Positions 1 through 5,464 of a stretch of 6,348 bases of DNA are shown piece after piece. A program made the translations under genes and the position numbers. Numbering within the stretch: position 1 is the first letter of the stretch; every line of letters begins with the position of its first letter. The notes under the pieces are model-generated. The model made no database searches, was not told where the DNA came from, and saw nothing but the letters and a program-made list of their open reading frames with translations. The stretch is from Thermoproteati archaeon (lineage in GTDB: Archaea; Thermoproteota; Thermoprotei_A; Marsarchaeales; UBA168), in the NCBI GenBank assembly GCA_023256295.1, contig JAGDXH010000061.1, positions 13,067-19,414 of the forward strand, given 5' to 3'.

Positions 1-219
1 CTCCATCAACACCGACAGGCCACGGACGAACCTGTAATCTCCGGCAGACTCAAGCTCTTTGAGCGCTTCCATCAGCATACCCTTCCTCATCCCCACCATG
101 GACGAGTAAGTCTCTATGATGGCGGATGCCAGCTTAAGGTCCTCATCCGTGAGCTGGCTGAACAACGGGTGGATTGCCCCCCTCACCACTTTCGCCCTCA
201 TCAAGGTGGACTGAAACAC
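1..219 (-). CDS. bax1: Bax1-like XPB-associated nuclease (DUF790), N-terminal part
   Basis: This reading frame is open for 73 codons to the left edge, so only the N-terminus is present. The product begins MFQSTLMRAKVVRGAIHPLF and later shows a VGMRKG block followed by a DYRFVRGLSVLME segment. These match the N-terminal pattern of DUF790 (PF05626): a short basic strand, 'I-P-F', then helices with 'VG-R-G-L' and 'GL--L'. Known members (Bax1, 'binds archaeal XPB') are structure-specific nucleases that act with XPB in bubble opening and incision. I chose the GTG at 219 because residues before the first ATG (201) already align with the family start, and a GAGGTGA ribosome site lies 5 nt upstream. 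It follows xpb on the same strand, as in many archaea. As written, the xpb frame overlaps it by 77 nt; see the xpb entry for why that overlap may be false. The family call rests on remembered motif patterns, not a search. Confidence 0.83.
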   Translation of the reverse strand, partial: MFQSTLMRAKVVRGAIHPLFSQLTDEDLKLASAIIETYSSMVGMRKGMLMEALKELESAGDYRFVRGLSVLME

Positions 220-1615
220 ACCCCTCACCTCGCTCCTCAGCCAAACCTTCTGCGCTCGGGCCTCCCGGCTGTCTCAGGCGCCTCCCTCTCCTGTAGCTGA
301 CGGACATCTCGCTGGTCCCGGCAGAAACGATCTCTATCAGTCTAGCCAACTTCCCCTCCCTCTTCCTGAGCAACCTACCCAGCCTCTGCACGAACTCCCT
401 GGTACTGCCACTTCCGCTCAGGATCACTCCGAGCGAGGCCTCTGGGACATCCACGCCCTCGTCAAGGACCTTCGAGGCGACGATGGCACCGTACTCGCCA
501 TCCTTGAACTTTTTCAGCACGTCAGCACGCTCAGAGGGAGAAGTCTTGTAAGTAATGAAGGGCATCAAGAACCTGCTCGATATCTGATAGACCAAGTCGT
601 TGTACTGGGTAAAAACGATGATCTTTTCCTGCCGATTTTCCTTCAGTATTTTCTCCAGCGCCTTCAGTTTTGCCTCGCTGTTGAAGGCTATCTGGGTCGC
701 GCGGTTCCTTGCCAACAAAGCCTCCCTGGCATCCGGGTCGCGGCCACTCATCATTATCAGTTTGAGGAGCCCTCTGGAATCCCATGGATATATCCTCATC
801 CTCCTTACGTACGAAGTGAACTTGGCTCTTTCAGCCTCATAGGCAACTTTTTCCTCGGGAGTCAAGTTCACGACGATCTTCTCGACCCTGTACTCTGAGA
901 GATACCTTCCAGCCAGCTGCGATGGGCTGGCCCTGTAGACCAGTCCTCCGATCAGCCAAGCGAGGTCGCGATGAAGTCCATCTTCTCTCTCAGGAGTGGC
1001 CGTAAGGCCCAACCTGTAAGGAGAGGCGAACATCTCGGCTATCTGCCTGTAACCCTCCGAAGGCAAGTGGTGGCACTCGTCAAACACAAGCAGGTAAAAT
1101 TTGTTGCCGAGCTCGGCCGCCCGGAGGTAAGCCGAGTCATATGTAGATACGGTTATCGCCTTCAGCTCAAATGACTCTCCCCCAAGCACCCCAACCTGAA
1201 GATCCAACTCCTTCTCAAGTGCTTCTTTCCACTGCCAGAGTAGATCAAGCGTGGGCACGACAACAAGCGCAGAGAGACCCACGCTTTCCACAGCTTTTAT
1301 GCCAACCAGGGTCTTGCCAGCACCAGTGGGAAGCACCACAACTCCCTTCTTCCCATTCAGAGACCAGTTCCTCAGCGCTGTCGCCTGATACGGCCTGAGG
1401 GGAGTCTTGGATACAAGGCGAGGGGCAGGTATGGGATCCATCACTTCGTCTTGATAGTCCAATCCACTGGCTCTGATGTACTCCAACGCGTCTGAGTACC
1501 TGATTGCAGCAGCCCTGTAGACCCCCAACTTTTCGTCGTACACAGACCCCGGTATCCTGAAGCCCCCAAGGGCAAGCAGTGTACCCCTGTCATACCTCAG
1601 GATCACGCGAGGCAT
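143..1615 (-). CDS. xpb: XPB/Rad25-type SF2 DNA helicase
   Basis: This is an ATP-dependent 3'-5' DNA helicase/translocase of the XPB family, used in archaea for DNA opening in repair together with Bax1. Visible domains: an N-terminal damage-recognition-like domain (about 1-68); helicase domain 1 with LRPYQ (Q-motif-like, 73-77), Walker A LPTGAGKT (95-102), DECHH (179-183) and TATP (205-208); the XPB RED motif within PERED (208-212); a thumb-like basic segment (about 255-285); helicase domain 2 with IVFTQYND (333-340), SKVLDEGVDVPEA (381-393) and QRLGRLLRK (410-418). Homology fades after the typical GTSE--VSYRR end (433-443). The last ~47 residues are Gly/Pro/Arg-rich and run 77 nt into bax1. 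Adding one G to the G3 run at 284-286 would instead give a tail ending RRRFG and a TGA at 237-239, just before the bax1 ribosome site. The true end may therefore be 237, not 143. The ATG at 1615 follows a TATA-like box with almost no leader. Confidence 0.93.
   Translation of the reverse strand: MPRVILRYDRGTLLALGGFRIPGSVYDEKLGVYRAAAIRYSDALEYIRASGLDYQDEVMDPIPAPRLVSKTPLRPYQATALRNWSLNGKKGVVVLPTGAGKTLVGIKAVESVGLSALVVVPTLDLLWQWKEALEKELDLQVGVLGGESFELKAITVSTYDSAYLRAAELGNKFYLLVFDECHHLPSEGYRQIAEMFASPYRLGLTATPEREDGLHRDLAWLIGGLVYRASPSQLAGRYLSEYRVEKIVVNLTPEEKVAYEAERAKFTSYVRRMRIYPWDSRGLLKLIMMSGRDPDAREALLARNRATQIAFNSEAKLKALEKILKENRQEKIIVFTQYNDLVYQISSRFLMPFITYKTSPSERADVLKKFKDGEYGAIVASKVLDEGVDVPEASLGVILSGSGSTREFVQRLGRLLRKREGKLARLIEIVSAGTSEMSVSYRRGRRLRQPGGPSAEGLAEERGEGCVSVHLDEGESGEGGNPPVVQPAHG
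225..231 (-). promoter_or_regulatory. Shine-Dalgarno site for bax1
   Basis: The minus strand reads GAGGTGA, a near-perfect anti-16S complement, 5 nt before the GTG at 219. It decides the bax1 start in favour of GTG 219 over the ATG at 201. It suits an operon-internal gene translated by Shine-Dalgarno recognition, whereas the first genes of transcripts in this window appear leaderless. Confidence 0.7.
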
Positions 1616-1926
1616 ATGGAGTGTAAAGCTCGGATTATAACCTTAACTGGAAGGGACACTCCTGGCGTTTGCCAACATCTGCAGATTGACCGAGGCAGAA
1701 GTCCTGATGTCCGAAAGCGAGAGCACCCAAGAACTCGACGCAGGCAGTATGGAAAATGATGCTGAGAGGACGGTTGGTTGCGGAACTCCTCTGACCACAT
1801 ACTCAACTCGTTTTCAGCGGAACGACCAGCTCGCTGAGTCAAGCGAACTCGAAATAACGCAGAACTCGCATGGAAAGGATGCCCTGGGGCTCAGCTCGTT
1901 AAGAGGCAGATGCAGATTATCCCTGC
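1616..1926. other. Non-coding spacer between lrp-family gene and xpb
   Basis: These 311 bases hold the xpb promoter at the left end. I see no convincing gene, tRNA or terminator here. There is a perfect 10-bp palindrome ATCTGCAGAT at 1677-1686. The hexamer AACTCG occurs four times (1732-1737, 1805-1810, 1846-1851, 1863-1868), three of them as GAACTCG. Open frames on both strands lack ribosome sites, promoters and recognisable protein character. The role, if any, beyond upstream DNA is unknown. Confidence 0.6.
1634..1644 (-). promoter_or_regulatory. TATA/BRE-like promoter of xpb-bax1
   Basis: The minus strand reads AAGG followed by TTATAAT, a BRE-plus-TATA-like arrangement centred about 22 nt upstream of the xpb ATG. 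Archaeal transcription starts roughly 25 nt past the TATA box, so the mRNA would begin at or near the start codon. No Shine-Dalgarno site is visible, which suits a leaderless message. The spacing is slightly short, and no start site has been measured. Confidence 0.5.
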
Positions 1927-2409
1927 TCAAACCTTGCGAGCTGGCATCGTGAAGCCAGACTTCTTGTAAACTCTCATGAGCATAAGGGGGGTGACGTCTT
2001 CTACGCCAGGTATCTTAGATATCTTCTCATTGATAAAACTCCTGAGATCCTCGAGCGTGGTGGCCCAGACGGTGGCTACCAAGTCTGGCTCTCCCCCAAC
2101 TTCATACACGTCTTCTATGTCTGGTATAGAGGCTAACTGCCGTCCTATCTCTTCCACGTCGAGCTCGGAGCTGACGTTCAGCATCAAAAGTGCACCTGCC
2201 CCATAGCCCAGCTTCTCCTTCTCAAGCACAGCGGTATAGCCCAGTATGACACCCCTTCCATGCATCGCAACAACCCTTTCGTGAACTGTGGAGGGGCTCA
2301 GACCCACGCTCTTGGCGACATCCGACAGGCTGATCCTATCCTGCCCCTTGAGAGAGCTCGCTATCCTGCGATCCAAATCCTCCGACTCCTCCCTCTTGAC
2401 CCTCGGCAA
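1927..2409 (-). CDS. Lrp/AsnC-family transcriptional regulator
   Basis: A 160-residue protein of standard Lrp/AsnC length. These DNA-binding proteins form dimers to octamers and respond to amino acids or other small metabolites. The N-terminal winged helix-turn-helix spans about 11-60, with LDRRI opening the first helix and LSDVAKSVGLSPSTVHERV (28-46) giving the two HTH helices. The C-terminal RAM/effector domain spans about 68-150, with the GGEPDLVATVWATTLEDL (105-122) and IPGVEDVTPLMLMRVYK (133-149) blocks typical of the family. The start is TTG at 2409: an in-frame TGA lies two codons upstream, and the next candidate start would cut into the first helix. It has its own TATA box, so it need not be co-transcribed with the hydrolase gene behind it. 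A large inverted repeat about 60 bp upstream of that box may be an autoregulatory operator. The effector and targets cannot be read from the sequence. Confidence 0.95.
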   Translation of the reverse strand: MPRVKREESEDLDRRIASSLKGQDRISLSDVAKSVGLSPSTVHERVVAMHGRGVILGYTAVLEKEKLGYGAGALLMLNVSSELDVEEIGRQLASIPDIEDVYEVGGEPDLVATVWATTLEDLRSFINEKISKIPGVEDVTPLMLMRVYKKSGFTMPARKV

Positions 2410-2442
2410 CGATCAACGCAATTCTGCAACAGCCCTTAAGTC

Positions 2443-2450
2443 TTTTTATA
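2443..2450 (-). promoter_or_regulatory. TATA box of the Lrp/AsnC-family gene
   Basis: The minus strand reads TATAAAAA, the best archaeal TATA match in the window, centred about 37 nt upstream of the TTG start. Transcription should begin around 2420, leaving a leader of roughly 10 nt with no clear Shine-Dalgarno site. The sequence before it (GCATGGC) is only a weak BRE. Confidence 0.7.
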
Positions 2451-2489
2451 GCCATGCGCTGCTTGAGAGTCAAACCGTGCAAGTCGGAT

Positions 2490-2524
2490 CCTGATGAATT
2501 GCTTTTCCCAAAGAATTCATCGGG
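2490..2524. repeat. 35-bp inverted repeat between hydrolase and lrp-family gene
   Basis: CCTGATGAATT (2490-2500) faces AATTCATCGGG (2514-2524): 10 of 11 positions pair, and the eleventh (T2492/G2522) is a wobble in plus-strand RNA. Inside, CTTT (2502-2505) pairs with AAAG (2510-2513) around a TCCC loop, leaving one bulged G at 2501. As RNA this is a 15-bp stem; as DNA it is two half-sites about two helical turns apart. It lies about 60 bp upstream of the lrp-family TATA box and about 105 bp past the hydrolase stop. AT-rich palindromic half-sites fit Lrp-type operators, so autoregulation is a reasonable inference. No T-tract follows on either strand, which argues against a simple terminator. 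Confidence 0.75.
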
Positions 2525-2572
2525 TCAATGAGATCTCTGAGGAAGCCATGCACCTCTAAGCGCACAAAGACA

Positions 2573-2595
2573 TCCTCAGGCCTTAGGATCGATCC
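2573..2595. repeat. Overlapping palindromes after the hydrolase gene
   Basis: TCCTCAGGCCTTAGGA (2573-2588) is a 16-bp palindrome with one mismatched pair. It overlaps the perfect 10-bp palindrome GGATCGATCC (2586-2595). Both sit 34-56 bp beyond the hydrolase stop codon. They could be a protein site or a 3'-end structure, but no T-tract follows. Short palindromes also arise by chance, so the functional claim is weak. Confidence 0.4.
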
Positions 2596-2628
2596 GGAAA
2601 GCAGTGATTTCTGCGCCGCAGGGCATCG

Positions 2629-4500
2629 CTATCCGAATGCTGCCTGCTCCTTTAGCAGATCAAGGTTATCTAGGTAGGGATCCATCCAAAGAGACCAAAA
2701 CTGGGCGGGATTCTTCACTGGAACCAACTCCGGAAAGGGGACGCCGCGTTCTACGCTGTAAAGTTCTGGCACATAGCCGATAGCACCGTCGCACAGGCCA
2801 GCATCAAGGTTGGAAAGAAGAAGCTCTCTAACCAGTCTCATGTCCAGCTTGGACGCCAGTTCAATCAGATATGGTGTATCCCGAGGCCAAACTACTCCCC
2901 CGTGGTACTGTTCGTCTCCAAGGTAAGGCGAAGGACCGGGCCTCACCTTAACGCCGAAGGTCAGGTAATCTGGCAAAAGCTTGCAGCTCCTTCTCTTCAC
3001 AAGAATGGGTTCGACCAACGACCGCCAGATCTCAAACGCAGGTTGCTGCTGGAGCCTGCCTAGCAAGGCATGAGCCATCATGGCAGTAGAGGTCGGAGTG
3101 CGATCCAGTGAACCAGTTAAGGGATCGTAAATCATGGGCAGGTATGGCTGGGATATGGCCTTCAAGGAAGTAACTATCCTTCCAGAGAGCTCGCGCAAGG
3201 CAGCAGATGGCATGTGAACCTTCTCGGCCACTTGGGAGACCTGGGCAAAGGCCACGGCGTAGAGCGCATTCGCCTCTGGCAGAACATACGAGCCGTGATC
3301 AACCCAGCCCTCGGGCAACCTAGTTGAGACCAACACCCCTTCCCTGTACACGCGAGAATCCCACCAAGAAGCCCACGGGGTCGAAAGCACCATGTCGTGC
3401 TCAAGCCTTCCGTTTCCCGAACGCTTGGTGCTCACAAAGGCATTGGCCACGGAAGCCAGTGCGCGAGCATATTCGTCTCTCCACTCGAGGGAAAGCAATT
3501 CTGAGCCCAAAATGAGCATCAAGGGAAAGGAATCAACGTTGTCCCCGTACCCAGATACCGGACACAGCCTGCCAGGTAGCAACTGGATGGGGTCAAACAG
3601 AAGAAGCCCCTTTCTGAGAGCGTCCCAGAGAAGGGCCTTGCCCCAGGGGCTCCTTCTGAGAGCAACTACATTGAAAAGCAACCCTTGGTAGAGATCCCGG
3701 GCCCAGACCTGCCTAAACCACCAAGCTCCCGCGTCGGGAAGAACCTGGCCGTCGCAAGCCACGCCAAACGCAAAGAGCGACCTGGTCCTAGTGAGTAGAG
3801 CCTGTCCGAGACCTTCAAGTTGAGACAGTTCTGGAAACAGCTGCGGTAACTGTTCAGGCTGCTGCGTCTCGAAGGGGACTGGAACGTCTGGGACAGGCCT
3901 AAACCGCAGTTGCAACCCATCCTTGCCCCTCACCTTGAACAACGTCTGCCCAGAGTGAAGTTCCGAGACGGGTCTAGGAGGAAAGCTCTCTCTGAACCCT
4001 GAACCGTTGGGGTACTTCAATTGCAACGTGAGCTCTAGGGGCTCAGGCGGGGCCTCTAGGTCGACGGTAAACCCATGAGGACCGGAGATGACGGTTGCCG
4101 TCCTGCCATCCCAGGCCCAAGTTGAAGATGAACCTTTTGAGTAAACGTCGCGTATCTCCACAAGTGGAACGACCCAATCAATGCTCCCGCGGAAAGAGAC
4201 GACCAGCTCTGGACCCTCGAGCTTGTAGTTGACGACGTATGCTTCATGCGTGATCTCGATGTCCCTTGACGTGGAGCTGGCAGAGATGACTGGAGAAGGA
4301 GGGGACAACGCTATCCCAGAAAGCAACTTCCAGCTGCTGCCAGAGAACACCGCGGTGTATCCCTCGTAGCTGTACAAACGAGAATGCGCCGCGAATCCAG
4401 GCATCTCTGGTATCTCTTGAAGAGAGCCGTGAAGCGACAGCTCCGCCAGAGCGGTCCTTATCATCAGGAGGGGATTGTCTTCAGCTTTGTTGGAAGACAT
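2629..4500 (-). CDS. (Alpha/alpha)6-barrel glycoside hydrolase, glycogen-debranching (GDE_C-like) type
   Basis: A 623-residue protein, probably cytosolic since no signal peptide is seen. The N-terminal ~210 residues are rich in beta-type patterns and match no domain I recognise. After a Pro/Gln-rich linker (about 203-225), residues about 230-620 resemble the helical-barrel glucosidase domain of glycogen debranching enzymes (GDE_C/GH133-like): WARDL (266-270); GDNVDSFPLML (319-329); WASWWDSR (376-383) followed by PEANALYAVAF (408-418), like the family's 'TWMD ... VE-NALWY'; YHGGVVWPRD (532-541), like 'YHNGSVWP'; and GYVPELY (575-581) then NPAQFWSL (597-604), like 'SEIFDG ... QAWS'. By this alignment Asp381 and Glu579 are the likely acid/base residues (inference). 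Amylo-alpha-1,6-glucosidase or another exo-glycosidase is most likely; GH63/GH15-like specificity is possible. It is divergent from the kinase gene and upstream of the Lrp-family gene. Confidence 0.8.
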   Translation of the reverse strand: MSSNKAEDNPLLMIRTALAELSLHGSLQEIPEMPGFAAHSRLYSYEGYTAVFSGSSWKLLSGIALSPPSPVISASSTSRDIEITHEAYVVNYKLEGPELVVSFRGSIDWVVPLVEIRDVYSKGSSSTWAWDGRTATVISGPHGFTVDLEAPPEPLELTLQLKYPNGSGFRESFPPRPVSELHSGQTLFKVRGKDGLQLRFRPVPDVPVPFETQQPEQLPQLFPELSQLEGLGQALLTRTRSLFAFGVACDGQVLPDAGAWWFRQVWARDLYQGLLFNVVALRRSPWGKALLWDALRKGLLLFDPIQLLPGRLCPVSGYGDNVDSFPLMLILGSELLSLEWRDEYARALASVANAFVSTKRSGNGRLEHDMVLSTPWASWWDSRVYREGVLVSTRLPEGWVDHGSYVLPEANALYAVAFAQVSQVAEKVHMPSAALRELSGRIVTSLKAISQPYLPMIYDPLTGSLDRTPTSTAMMAHALLGRLQQQPAFEIWRSLVEPILVKRRSCKLLPDYLTFGVKVRPGPSPYLGDEQYHGGVVWPRDTPYLIELASKLDMRLVRELLLSNLDAGLCDGAIGYVPELYSVERGVPFPELVPVKNPAQFWSLWMDPYLDNLDLLKEQAAFG

Positions 4501-4517
4501 GAGTGAACAGACAGGTC

Positions 4518-4524
4518 AAATTAA
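4518..4524 (-). promoter_or_regulatory. Weak TATA-like element of the glycoside hydrolase gene
   Basis: The minus strand reads TTAATTT, centred about 21 nt upstream of the hydrolase ATG and preceded by a purine-rich GGGAAAG that could act as a BRE. No Shine-Dalgarno site is seen, so a leaderless message is likely. The match to a TATA consensus is poor; this promoter may depend on an activator or be misplaced. Confidence 0.35.
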
Positions 4525-4535
4525 CGGCTTTCCCT

Positions 4536-4552
4536 TGTCGCAAACTGCGACA
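4536..4552. repeat. Inverted repeat upstream of the hydrolase promoter
   Basis: TGTCGC and GCGACA are perfect 6-bp arms around AAACT. The centre (4544) lies about 23 bp upstream of the weak TATA-like element and 44 bp upstream of the hydrolase start. That position would suit a regulator site overlapping or next to the BRE. The bound protein is unknown. Confidence 0.5.
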
Positions 4553-4651
4553 GAACGAGAGGTCGCCTCTGGAGCCCACGGCAGTGTCCTCGATGGTGGC
4601 GGATGCTCGACTTCGAGGGGCAAGTAAACAAAGCCGCGAGGCTGAGGCTCA

Positions 4652-4720
4652 GTTCAGATGAACCCAGTGAACGCCACCAAACCACTCGTGATGGAAAGGC
4701 AGGATTGAGGGCATCTGAAC
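4652..4720. repeat. 69-nt nested inverted repeat, possible structured RNA
   Basis: GTTCAGATG (4652-4660) and CATCTGAAC (4712-4720) are perfect 9-bp arms. Further complementary triplets nest inside in order: CCC/GGG after a two-base bulge, GCC/GGC and CCA/TGG, giving one long interrupted stem. The left arm is also part of a smaller palindrome, GTTCA-GA-TGAAC (4652-4663). TGAACCC occurs near both ends (4659-4665, 4716-4722). It could be a small RNA, a leader structure of a longer kinase transcript, or a protein-binding array. No H/ACA or C/D box set fits. Confidence 0.45.
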
Positions 4721-4751
4721 CCCAAAGGTTGCCAGGAACATGTGAGAACCA

Positions 4752-4768
4752 GGCGTTCGCGCGAAGCC
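4752..4768. repeat. Palindrome upstream of the kinase promoter
   Basis: TTCGCGCGAA (4756-4765) is a perfect 10-bp palindrome, extended by GGC/GCC flanks with one unpaired G at 4755. Its centre is about 42 bp upstream of the AAAAATAC box. That is a common spot for an archaeal activator or repressor site, but the role is inferred from position only. Confidence 0.45.
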
Positions 4769-4797
4769 ATGAGCTGCCTACAGATCCCAAACGTTGG

Positions 4798-4818
4798 TAA
4801 AAATACAAGGCTTTTATG
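4798..4818 (+). promoter_or_regulatory. Promoter region of the adenosine-specific kinase gene
   Basis: Two AT-rich elements stand out: TAAAAATAC (4798-4806) and CTTTTATG (4811-4818). The first would start transcription near 4828; the second would start it near 4840, next to the ATG at 4838. Either way the mRNA is leaderless or nearly so, and no Shine-Dalgarno site precedes the ATG. This makes a start at 4742, upstream of the promoter, unlikely. Confidence 0.55.
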
Positions 4819-4837
4819 CCGTCGCATGGCTGTGGTC

Positions 4838-5464
4838 ATGGAGATCAAGGAAGTAGACCTTGCGCCTCCCGAGGGCGCCAACCTGATCTTTGGACAAGCT
4901 CACTTCATAAAGACCGTTGAGGATCTTGCAGAGGTCCTTGCGGGTTCCATGCCAGGAATCGAGTTCGCCGTGGCCTTTGCCGAGAGCTCTGGCAAGAGAG
5001 AGCTGCGCTTCGACGGGAACGATCCGCAGCTCATCGAAAGGGCATGCTCAGATCTCATGAAAATTGGGGCAGGCCACTCTTTTCTGATATACATGAGGAA
5101 GGCGTTTCCCATAAACGTGTTGAACGACGTCAAGGCAGTCCCGGAGGTAGCTGGTATTTACTGCGCAACTGCCAACCCGGTCAAGGTCTTTCTTGCCGTC
5201 GATGGAGAAGCGATCGGCGTACTGGGAGTAGCGGATGGCCTAAGGCCTCAGCGCTTAGAAGATCAGGAGGGAAAGAGGGAAAGAAAGGAGCTACTCAGGA
5301 AGCTCGGATACAAGAGAGGTCGAGGTTTTGGGTCAGCGGGAACATGGCTTCCCGTCCGCTTCGCCTTCGGCCTGCGACAGTTCATCAAAGCCCAAGGCGA
5401 TAAAACTGCATGGCAACCTACATCTAAAAGGGTGACTGATCCATTCATGCCATGCGCAGGCTAG
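4838..5464 (+). CDS. Adenosine-specific kinase family protein (PF04008) with C-terminal extension
   Basis: Residues 1-160 match, nearly end to end, the small family annotated 'adenosine-specific kinase': PEGANLIFGQAHFIKTVEDL (11-30), PGIEFAVAFAESSGKR (39-54), GNDPQLIE (60-67), KIGAGHSFLIYMRKAFPINV (75-94), VPEVAGIYCATANPVKVFLA (101-120), GVLGVADG (127-134) and ERKELLRKLGYKR (148-160). The family binds adenosine-type ligands; its physiological reaction is not firmly established, so the name should be read cautiously. The start at 4838 matches the usual MEIK opening; ATG 4826 adds four residues, and ATG 4742 would precede the promoter. Members normally stop at about 'GYK', near 160 residues. 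Here 48 more residues follow (161-208), Arg/aromatic-rich and unlike any domain I know. This may be a lost stop codon or a real extension. The gene is divergent from the hydrolase and convergent with the transporter. Confidence 0.88.
   Translation: MEIKEVDLAPPEGANLIFGQAHFIKTVEDLAEVLAGSMPGIEFAVAFAESSGKRELRFDGNDPQLIERACSDLMKIGAGHSFLIYMRKAFPINVLNDVKAVPEVAGIYCATANPVKVFLAVDGEAIGVLGVADGLRPQRLEDQEGKRERKELLRKLGYKRGRGFGSAGTWLPVRFAFGLRQFIKAQGDKTAWQPTSKRVTDPFMPCAG

Larger units (their letters stand above)
4501..4837. other. Divergent regulatory region between hydrolase and kinase genes
   Basis: These 337 bases separate two divergent genes and must contain both promoters. The region is dense in inverted repeats: TGTCGC/GCGACA (4536-4552), CTCGA/TCGAG (4606-4617), CTGAG/CTCAG (4642-4652), GTTCAGATG/CATCTGAAC (4652-4720) and a palindrome at 4752-4768. 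Open frames inside it show no protein family features. No tRNA is evident. A structured small RNA in the middle is possible but unproven. Confidence 0.6.

Noticed and set aside
1686..1952. 88-codon plus-strand open frame (TTG start) in the lrp-xpb spacer
   Set aside because: No ribosome site or promoter, Ser/Glu-rich with little hydrophobic core, overlaps the end of the regulator gene, and third-position usage looks mixed.
2490..2524. Intrinsic terminator for the hydrolase gene
   Set aside because: No T-rich tract follows the stem on the minus strand, and archaeal termination relies mainly on T-tracts.
2491..2540. Possible C/D box small RNA (CTGATGA ... CTGA)
   Set aside because: The C box has one mismatch, no D' box is present, and the C'-like element leaves only a few bases before the D box. 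The inverted repeat explains the sequence better.
4603..4800. 65-codon plus-strand open frame with a GGTGG before its ATG, ending just before the kinase promoter
   Set aside because: Very hydrophilic with no recognisable fold, contains the nested inverted repeat, and no TATA-like element lies at the right place. It cannot be fully excluded as a small protein.
4742..4837. Extended N-terminus of the kinase gene from the ATG at 4742
   Set aside because: Would place the start upstream of the TATA-like elements, and adds 32 Arg/Cys-rich residues absent from the family, whose proteins begin MEIK-like.
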